A stretch of 6,540 bases of DNA from Streptococcus oralis (lineage in GTDB: Bacteria; Bacillota; Bacilli; Lactobacillales; Streptococcaceae). Shown here piece by piece: positions 1-6,540 of the stretch; within the stretch, counting starts at the first letter, position 1, and the number at the start of each line of letters is the position of its first letter. The notes beneath the pieces are model-generated. The model had not been told where the DNA came from. It saw only the letters and a program-made list of their open reading frames with translations, and did no database searches. A program made the position numbers and the translations under genes. The stretch is taken from NCBI GenBank assembly GCA_905370255.1, contig CAJPKC010000067.1:1-6540 (forward strand), given 5' to 3'.

Positions 1-549
1 CTTCCACATGATGTTTTAGAAATTTTGGTTAATCGCGCTGAGATGATTGCCCATATGAATCCTAGCGGATTGGATGCCAAGACCTGTCTTAGTGACCAGC
101 CTATTCGTTTTATCAAGAATGTTGGTTTTGAAGAACTAGCCATGGACTTGTCGGCTTATCTGGTCATTGCAGATACAGGAGTCTATGGACACACTCGTGA
201 AGCTATTCAAGTTGTAGAGAGCAAGGGTAAGGAAGCTTTACCTTTCTTGTATGCACTTGGAGAGTTGACCCAGCAAGCAGAAGAAGCAATAAAGGCAAAA
301 GATGCCGTGAAGCTGGGAGAGATTTTAATCAAAGCACATGGAAATCTAAAAGAAATAGGAGTTAGTAGCCTTGAGGCTGATGCCTTGGTTGAAACTGCTC
401 TCGAACATGGGGCTTTAGGTGCTAAGATGAGTGGTGGTGGTTTAGGTGGCTGTATTATAGCCTTAGTAGCCGACTATCACCAAGCTCAAGATTTAGCTGA
501 AAGATTAGAAGAGAAAGGAGCTGTTCAGACATGGATCGAAAGCCTGTAA
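1..549 (+). CDS. mvaK1: Mevalonate kinase, C-terminal part (5' end outside window)
   Basis: This GHMP-family kinase phosphorylates mevalonate to 5-phosphomevalonate with ATP in the cytoplasm, the first kinase step of the mevalonate route to isoprenoids. The reading frame is open from base 1 (first residues LPHDVLEIL) and ends at TAA 547-549, leaving 182 codons. Pneumococcal mevalonate kinase is about 292 residues, so roughly 110 are missing, including the N-terminal part and the glycine/serine ATP-binding loop. Visible marks are NPSGLDAKTC, whose Asp (window residue 25) fits the catalytic aspartate, the segment IADTGVYGHTREA, and the C-terminal GHMP motif 3, SGGGLGG (residues 144-150). The TTG at 25 is in frame but is not a start, since coding similarity continues upstream of it. 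The gene overlaps mvaD by 19 bases. The pneumococcal enzyme is known to be feedback-inhibited by diphosphomevalonate; that property is family knowledge and is not visible here. Confidence 0.96.
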   Translation, partial: LPHDVLEILVNRAEMIAHMNPSGLDAKTCLSDQPIRFIKNVGFEELAMDLSAYLVIADTGVYGHTREAIQVVESKGKEALPFLYALGELTQQAEEAIKAKDAVKLGEILIKAHGNLKEIGVSSLEADALVETALEHGALGAKMSGGGLGGCIIALVADYHQAQDLAERLEEKGAVQTWIESL

Positions 550-1470
550 CAGTACGTTCCTATGCCAATATTGCTATTATTAAATATTGGGGAAAGAAAG
601 CAGAAAAAGAGATGGTTCCTGCGACTAGCAGTATCTCTCTGACTTTAGAAAATATGTATACGGAGACGACACTTTCTCCTTTACCAGCAGATACAACCTC
701 TGATGCCTTTTACATCAATGGTCAGTTGCAAAACGAAGCTGAGCATGCCAAGATGAGTAAAATCATTGACCGCTACCGTCCTGAAGGAGCAGGTTTTGTT
801 CGTATCGATACCAAGAACAATATGCCAACAGCAGCAGGCCTTTCTTCAAGTTCCAGTGGCTTATCTGCCTTGGTAAAAGCCTGCAACGCCTATTTCCAAC
901 TTGGGCTGAATCGCAGAGAATTGGCCTTGGAAGCTAAGTTTGCATCGGGTTCTTCATCTCGTAGTTTTTATGGCCCCTTGGCAGCCTGGGACAAGGATAG
1001 TGGAGAAATCTATCCTGTCGAAACTGACTTGAAACTAGCTATGATTATGTTGGTCTTGGAAGACCAGAAAAAACCAATCTCTAGTCGGGATGGCATGAAA
1101 CTCTGTGTGGAAACTTCAACGACTTTTGATGAGTGGATTCGTCAATCTGAACAAGATTACAAGGATATGTTAGTCTACCTCAAGGAAAATGACTTTAAGA
1201 AAGTTGGAGAATTAACAGAGAAGAACGCCTTGGCTATGCATGCTACAACAAAAACTGCAACTCCATCCTTCTCTTATCTGACAGATGCTAGTTATGAGGC
1301 TATGGATTTTGTTCGTCAGCTTAGAGAACAAGGAGAATCTTGCTACTTTACCATGGATGCGGGCCCTAATGTCAAGGTTCTTTGCTTGGAAGAGGACTTG
1401 GAACATTTATCAGAACTTTTAGGTCAACGCTATCGCTTAATCGTTTCAAAAACAAAGGATTTGAGCCAAG

Positions 1471-1484
<14 letters not shown>
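531..1484 (+). CDS. mvaD: Diphosphomevalonate decarboxylase
   Basis: This enzyme catalyses ATP-dependent decarboxylation and dehydration of diphosphomevalonate to isopentenyl diphosphate, the last step of the mevalonate pathway proper. It has 317 residues, the length I recall for pneumococcal MvaD. The N terminus carries the family signature SYANIAIIKYWGKK (residues 10-23). The phosphate-binding loop is the serine-rich PTAAGLSSSSSGLSAL (99-114). SGSSSRSFYG (139-148) contains the conserved Arg144, and MDAGPNVK (275-282) holds Asp276, which fits the catalytic aspartate. The ATG at 531 is preceded by AAAGGAG (514-520) with 10-base spacing, and the protein begins as its pneumococcal counterpart does. 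The start lies inside the end of mvaK1 (19-base overlap) and the 3' end overlaps mvaK2 by 14 bases, so one polycistronic, probably translationally coupled mRNA is likely. No missing residue or frameshift was seen. Confidence 0.97.
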
Positions 1485-3463
<1,979 letters not shown>

Positions 3464-3465
3464 GG

Positions 3466-3493
3466 AGGTCGGGATTTTGGTCCCGGTCTTTTT
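3466..3493 (+). terminator. Intrinsic terminator of the mevalonate operon
   Basis: Bases 3466-3474 (AGGTCGGGA) pair with 3481-3489 (TCCCGGTCT) around a 6-base loop (TTTTGG), giving a 9-bp stem that is followed by a run of five T at 3489-3493. Two of the pairs are G-U wobbles (3469 with 3486, and 3468 with 3487), so the stem is weaker than a perfect one. It starts three bases after the fni stop codon. The next gene on the same strand begins 64 bases further on, so any read-through would enter the vraTSR operon. Confidence 0.85.
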
Positions 3494-3501
3494 ATCATTC
3501 C

Positions 3502-3510
3502 TCAGACTGA
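3502..3510. promoter_or_regulatory. Candidate response-regulator operator (perfect palindrome)
   Basis: TCAGACTGA is an exact inverted repeat, TCAG-A-CTGA, just upstream of the vraT promoter. If transcription starts about 7 bases after the -10 box, near 3544, the palindrome spans roughly -42 to -34. That is where an activator that substitutes for a poor -35 box would bind. LiaR/VraR/CesR-type regulators bind short inverted repeats and autoregulate their own operons. Assigning this site to the VraR encoded in this window is inference from position and symmetry. A 9-base palindrome can also occur by chance. Confidence 0.45.
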
Positions 3511-3511
3511 T

Positions 3512-3537
3512 GTGACATTTTGGTTTTGTGATACAAT
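3512..3537 (+). promoter_or_regulatory. Extended -10 promoter of vraT-vraS-vraR
   Basis: The -10 hexamer TACAAT (3532-3537) is preceded by TG at 3529-3530, making an extended -10 of the type common in streptococci. The best -35-like string is GTGACA (3512-3517), five of six matches to TTGACA but with only a 14-base spacer. At the normal 17-base distance (3509-3514) there is no good match. The promoter would therefore be weak alone or activator-dependent, as expected for an inducible stress operon. It is placed between the fni terminator and the vraT ribosome binding site AGAGAGGA (3543-3550). Confidence 0.7.
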
Positions 3538-3557
3538 AAAATAGAGAGGACGGATAC

Positions 3558-4256
3558 ATGCGAAAATTTCAAATTTTTCTATTTATTGAAGCTTGTTTAT
3601 TGACAGGAGCTCTGATTATGATGGTATCAGAGCATTTTTCCCGTTTTCTACTGATATTGCTCTTGTTTTTACTGCTGATTCGATACTATACTGGAAGACA
3701 GGGGAATAACTTCATTTTAGTGGCAGTGAGCATCCTATTTTTCTTTATCATCATGCTCAATCCCTTTGTCATTTTAGCCATCTTTGTTGCCTTGATATAC
3801 AGCCTGTTCCTGCTTTACCCTATGATGAACCAGGAAAGAGAAGATACCAATCTGGTTTTTGAAGAAGTTGTGACGGTAAAGAGGGAGAAAAATCGCTGGT
3901 TTGGAAATCTCCACCATTTTTCAAGTTATCAGACTTGTCGTTTTGATGATATCAATCTCTTTCGCCTTATGGGGAAGGATACCATTCATCTAGAGCACGT
4001 GATTTTGAGCAATCATGATAATGTCATCATCTTGAGAAAACTGGTTGGTACGACTAGAATTATCGTACCAGTGGATGTTGAAGTCAGTCTATGCGTCAAT
4101 TCTCTGTACGGAGATTTAACCTTTTTTGACCAGCCTAAACGTTCTTTACGTAATGAGCAATTTCATCAAGAAACCAGAGATTATCTCAAGAGTCCAAAGA
4201 GTGTTAAGATTCTTTTGACAACTATGGTTGGAGATGTTGAGGTGGTGAGAGGATGA
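3558..4256 (+). CDS. vraT: LiaF-family membrane protein of the envelope-stress system (VraT/LiaF-like)
   Basis: This 232-residue protein has a hydrophobic N-terminal half with about four membrane segments: roughly residues 5-23, 27-43, 51-67 and 70-88, the last two separated by NPF. A cytoplasmic C-terminal half (about 95-232) resembles the beta-rich C-terminal domain of LiaF proteins, with GKDTIHLEHVIL (139-150), TTRIIVPVDVEV (165-176) and the terminal TTMVGDVEVV (221-230). In Bacillus, LiaF holds the LiaS kinase inactive. In Staphylococcus aureus, VraT is needed for VraSR signalling. Which mode applies here cannot be read from sequence. There is no signal peptidase site. AGAGAGGA (3543-3550) lies 7 bases before the ATG. 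The stop overlaps the vraS start (ATGA, 4253-4256), so the two are likely translationally coupled and made in matched amounts. It is the first gene of its operon. The family is clear from context and length; the gene name is by analogy. Confidence 0.88.
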   Translation: MRKFQIFLFIEACLLTGALIMMVSEHFSRFLLILLLFLLLIRYYTGRQGNNFILVAVSILFFFIIMLNPFVILAIFVALIYSLFLLYPMMNQEREDTNLVFEEVVTVKREKNRWFGNLHHFSSYQTCRFDDINLFRLMGKDTIHLEHVILSNHDNVIILRKLVGTTRIIVPVDVEVSLCVNSLYGDLTFFDQPKRSLRNEQFHQETRDYLKSPKSVKILLTTMVGDVEVVRG

Positions 4257-5242
4257 AAAAGCAACCCTATATTTTAATTGGTCTCACCTCATTTCTCTTT
4301 GTTGCTTTTCTATTTCGAAGCATTTTTAAGGTCTTAGATTTGGAATGGACTTCTCTTTTCCAAGATTTTGAAAAGACAGAAAAAGTCCTATTTCTAGCTT
4401 TGATGTTTAGTCTTGCTCTAGCCTTTTTATTGGTCTTGTTTTGGACAATGGTTGATGAAATTTCAAGAAGAAGAATCCAAGCAAATCTTAAACGTCTGCT
4501 AACTGGTAAAGATATTAAAAGCCTTGGAGATGCTGATTTAGACGCAAGTTTTAGAAACTTGTCAGGCAAGCTTGGTTTATTGACAGAAGCCATTCAAAAA
4601 GCGGACAATCAAGCCTTAATCAAGGAAGAAGTGATTATTGAAAAGGAGCGCAAGCGAATCGCGCGTGACTTGCATGATACGGTTAGCCAAGAAATTTTTG
4701 CTGCCCATATGATTTTATCAGGACTCAGTCAACAAGCTTCCAGATTAGACAAAGAGAAGATGCAGACACAACTCCAGAGTGTAACAGCTATTTTGGAGAC
4801 AGCCCAAAGAGATTTGCGTATTCTACTCTTGCATTTGCGTCCTATTGAACTGGAACAAAAGAGTTTGGTTGAGGGAATTCAGTTGCTTCTCAAAGAATTG
4901 GAAGAAAAAAGTGAACTCAAAGTCAGTTTTAAATATCAGGTAGACGAATTGCCTAAAAAGATTGAGGAGCATGTCTTTCGTATCGTGCAAGAATTGATTA
5001 GTAATACTCTCCGTCATGCTCAAGCTTCTTGTCTGGATGTTTATCTTTATCAGACGGAAACAGAATTACAGTTGAAAGTAGTGGACAATGGCAGAGGTTT
5101 CGAGCCGGCTGACGTAGATGATTTGAGCTATGGACTACGCAATATCAAAGAACGAGTGGAAGATATGGCTGGTACCGTACAACTATTAACAGCACCCAAG
5201 CAGGGTTTGGCAGTGGATATTCGGATCCCCTTGCTTGATTGA
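4253..5242 (+). CDS. vraS: Envelope-stress sensor histidine kinase (LiaS/VraS type, pneumococcal HK03-like)
   Basis: This is a NarL-group sensor kinase of 329 residues. Two membrane segments (about 7-23 and 45-65) enclose a very short extracytoplasmic loop of some 20 residues. That is the 'intramembrane-sensing' layout, in which no large ligand-binding domain is exposed. A linker of about 70 residues follows. The HisKA_3 dimerisation motif is KRIARDLHDTVSQ (134-146) with phospho-acceptor His141. The HATPase domain shows the N box VQELISNTLRHA (245-256), the G1 box VDNGRGF (277-283) and YGLRNIKERV (293-302). All the catalytic motifs appear intact. The ATG is embedded in the vraT stop (4-base overlap), and GAGG at 4239-4242 gives a ribosome binding site. 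The partner regulator follows 18 bases downstream. Relatives respond to lipid II-cycle inhibitors such as bacitracin, vancomycin and nisin; the signal for this protein is inferred. Confidence 0.94.
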   Translation: MKKQPYILIGLTSFLFVAFLFRSIFKVLDLEWTSLFQDFEKTEKVLFLALMFSLALAFLLVLFWTMVDEISRRRIQANLKRLLTGKDIKSLGDADLDASFRNLSGKLGLLTEAIQKADNQALIKEEVIIEKERKRIARDLHDTVSQEIFAAHMILSGLSQQASRLDKEKMQTQLQSVTAILETAQRDLRILLLHLRPIELEQKSLVEGIQLLLKELEEKSELKVSFKYQVDELPKKIEEHVFRIVQELISNTLRHAQASCLDVYLYQTETELQLKVVDNGRGFEPADVDDLSYGLRNIKERVEDMAGTVQLLTAPKQGLAVDIRIPLLD

Positions 5243-5260
5243 CTAACAAAAGGAAATAAA

Positions 5261-5893
5261 ATGAAACTATTATTAGTAGATGACCACCAAATGGTGCGTC
5301 TTGGTTTAAAAAGTTATTTTGAACTACAAGATGATGTAGAGGTTGTTGGAGAAGCAACTAATGGAGCCGAAGGGATTTCCATGGCCTTGGAGCTTCGTCC
5401 AGATGTGATTGTCATGGATATTGTCATGCCTGAAGTCAACGGGATTGATGCAACACTAGCTATTCTCAAAGAATGGCCAGAGGCTAAAATCTTGATCGTG
5501 ACTTCTTACCTAGACAATGAAAAAATTATGCCGGTCTTGAATGCTGGAGCTAGGGGTTATATGCTCAAGACTTCGAGCGCAGATGAGTTGCTGCACGCTG
5601 TTCGTAAGGTAGCAGCCGGTGAGTTCGCTATTGAACAAGAGGTGAGCAAGAAGGTAGAATACAACCGTAATCATGTTGAACTACATGAAGATCTGACAGC
5701 TCGTGAACGAGATGTCCTTCAACTAATCGCTAAGGGCTATGAAAATCAGCGTATAGCTGATGAATTGTTTATCTCCCTCAAGACTGTTAAAACTCATGTT
5801 TCAAACATACTTGCTAAACTTCAGGTTAGTGACCGTACCCAGGTGGCTGTTTATGCCTTTCAGCACCACTTGGTAGGCCCTGACGAATTTTAG
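5261..5893 (+). CDS. vraR: Response regulator, NarL/LuxR type (LiaR/VraR, pneumococcal RR03-like)
   Basis: This is the DNA-binding output of the two-component system, with 210 residues in two domains. The receiver domain (1 to about 120) has the acidic pocket Asp7/Asp8 in LLVDDHQMVR, the phosphorylation site Asp53 in VIVMDIVMPEVNG, Thr81 in IVTSYLD and Lys103 in GYMLKTSS, all the residues needed for phosphotransfer. The C-terminal LuxR-type helix-turn-helix (about 145-199) runs from LTARERDVLQLIAKG through IADELFISLKTVKTHVSNI. AAAAGGA (5248-5254) lies 6 bases before ATG 5261, a strong ribosome binding site, and the gap to vraS is only 18 bases. By analogy it binds as a dimer upstream of cell-envelope-stress genes and its own operon; the palindrome at 3502-3510 is a candidate target. 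It is the last gene of the operon, and no convincing terminator follows it. Confidence 0.95.
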   Translation: MKLLLVDDHQMVRLGLKSYFELQDDVEVVGEATNGAEGISMALELRPDVIVMDIVMPEVNGIDATLAILKEWPEAKILIVTSYLDNEKIMPVLNAGARGYMLKTSSADELLHAVRKVAAGEFAIEQEVSKKVEYNRNHVELHEDLTARERDVLQLIAKGYENQRIADELFISLKTVKTHVSNILAKLQVSDRTQVAVYAFQHHLVGPDEF

Positions 5894-5940
5894 AGAAGTT
5901 TGAAAGCAACTTAAGCATGGAGGAAAAGCGCATCCATTAC

Positions 5941-5970
5941 TTGAAAAAATTCGCTACTATATGGTATAAT
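5941..5970 (+). promoter_or_regulatory. Strong extended -10 promoter of tig
   Basis: A consensus -10 TATAAT (5965-5970) has TG at 5962-5963 (TGG TATAAT), an extended -10. The -35 hexamer TTGAAA (5941-5946) matches TTGACA in five of six positions with an 18-base spacer. Transcription should begin near 5977, giving a leader of about 30 bases before the tig ATG. This is the best promoter in the window and fits constitutive high expression of trigger factor. The AT-rich leader ends in the ribosome binding site TAAGGAG (5989-5995). Confidence 0.88.
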
Positions 5971-6005
5971 GGACTGTATTAAAAATTTTAAGGAGAAATG
6001 ACAGA

Positions 6006-6540
6006 ATGTCTGTATCATTTGAAAACAAAGAAACAAACCGTGGTGTCTTGACTTTCACTATCTCTCAAGACCAAATCAAACCAGAATTGGACCGTGTATT
6101 TAACTCAGTAAAGAAAACTCTTAACGTTCCAGGTTTCCGTAAAGGTCACCTTCCACGTCCTATCTTCGACCAAAAATTTGGTGAAGAAGCACTTTACCAA
6201 GATGCAATGAACGCTCTTTTGCCAGATGCTTATGAAGCAGCTGTTAAAGAAGCTGGTCTTGAAGTAGTTGCTCAACCAAAAATTGACGTAACTTCTATGG
6301 AAAAAGGTCAAGACTGGGTTATCACTGCAGAAGTTGTTACAAAACCTGAAGTTAAATTGGGTGAATACAAAAACCTTGAAGTATCAGTTGATGTAGATAA
6401 AGAAGTAACTGACGCTGATGTAGATGCACGTATCGAACGTGAACGCAACAACTTGGCAGAATTGGTTATCAAAGATGGTGCTGCTGAAGAAGGCGACACT
6501 GTTGTTATCGACTTCGTTGGCTCTATCGACGGTGTTGAAT
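6006..6540 (+). CDS. tig: Trigger factor (ribosome-associated chaperone/PPIase), N-terminal part
   Basis: Trigger factor binds the ribosome at the exit tunnel and shields emerging polypeptides; it also has peptidyl-prolyl isomerase activity. The frame is open to the window's end, giving 178 complete codons of about 427 expected, so the rest of the PPIase domain and the C-terminal chaperone arms lie outside. Residues 1-115 form the ribosome-binding domain, with the signature [14 protein letters not shown] (41-54) whose Gly43-Phe44-Arg45-Lys46 contacts the ribosome. [14 protein letters not shown] (163-176) begins the FKBP-type domain. ATG 6006 lies 10 bases after TAAGGAG (5989-5995) and gives the expected streptococcal start [13 protein letters not shown]. 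An ATG at 5998 is out of frame. Codons such as GAA, AAA, GTT, CGT and GGT dominate, more uniformly than in the upstream genes, as expected for an abundant protein. Confidence 0.97.
   Translation, partial: MSVSFENKETNRGVLTFTISQDQIKPELDRVFNSVKKTLNVPGFRKGHLPRPIFDQKFGEEALYQDAMNALLPDAYEAAVKEAGLEVVAQPKIDVTSMEKGQDWVITAEVVTKPEVKLGEYKNLEVSVDVDKEVTDADVDARIERERNNLAELVIKDGAAEEGDTVVIDFVGSIDGVE

Noticed and set aside
25..549. TTG at 25 as the start of a complete 174-residue protein
   Set aside because: The same frame is open to base 1 and the residues before the TTG match the inside of mevalonate kinase; the gene is cut by the window edge.
1212..1406. Minus-strand ORF inside mvaD
   Set aside because: Antisense shadow of a well-supported gene, with no ribosome binding site, no recognisable domain and an unlikely composition.
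4267..4593. Minus-strand ORF of 108 codons opposite vraS
   Set aside because: It mirrors the AT-rich membrane and linker part of vraS; the Lys/Arg/Ser-rich composition is typical of an antisense shadow.
4823..5357. Two minus-strand ORFs opposite vraS and the vraS-vraR junction
   Set aside because: Low-complexity Phe/Leu/Gln-rich translations opposite conserved kinase motifs, with no start signals.
5896..5912. Small inverted repeat AAGTT/AACTT after vraR as a terminator
   Set aside because: Only five mostly A-T pairs, a 7-base loop and no T tract; too weak to be called.
5917..5982. 21-codon ORF between vraR and tig (MEEKRIHYLKK...)
   Set aside because: It has no ribosome binding site and runs through the -35 and -10 boxes of the tig promoter, past the likely transcription start, so it would not be made from that promoter.
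6105..6499. Two minus-strand ORFs opposite tig
   Set aside because: They lie fully antisense to the conserved trigger factor coding sequence; the long open frames are explained by its biased codon use.

Overview
The window comes from a low-GC Gram-positive bacterium, almost certainly a mitis-group Streptococcus close to S. pneumoniae, S. mitis or S. oralis. From memory, the mevalonate enzymes, the VraT/VraS/VraR set and trigger factor all match pneumococcal proteins closely but not identically. The mevalonate-kinase / decarboxylase / phosphomevalonate-kinase / type 2 IPP-isomerase order is the streptococcal arrangement. All genes lie on the + strand and nearly every base is accounted for.

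Region 1 (1-3463) is the mevalonate operon: the 3' part of mvaK1, then complete mvaD, mvaK2 and fni. Each gene overlaps the next by 14-23 bases. Together the four products turn mevalonate into isopentenyl and dimethylallyl diphosphate, the C5 units for undecaprenyl phosphate (the peptidoglycan and teichoic-acid lipid carrier) and other isoprenoids. A hairpin with a T tract directly follows the fni stop.

Region 2 (about 3500-5893) is a three-gene cell-envelope-stress module of the LiaFSR/VraTSR type: a LiaF-family membrane protein, a two-TM HisKA_3 sensor kinase and a NarL/LuxR-type response regulator. It has its own extended -10 promoter. A perfect 9-base palindrome sits at the expected -35 position and is a candidate site for autoregulation by the response regulator. 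This family responds to antibiotics and peptides that block the lipid II cycle, so the genes supplying the lipid carrier lie directly beside a sensor of that cycle.

Region 3 (5894-6540) has a short intergenic region with a strong extended -10 promoter, followed by the 5' part of tig (trigger factor), which runs off the end of the window.

I see no mobile element, CRISPR array, tRNA or rRNA gene, BOX/RUP-type repeat or defence system. This is conserved core chromosome. The points worth a second look are regulatory or syntenic: the candidate operator, the imperfect terminator between the two operons, the missing terminator before tig, and tig lying directly after the response-regulator gene.
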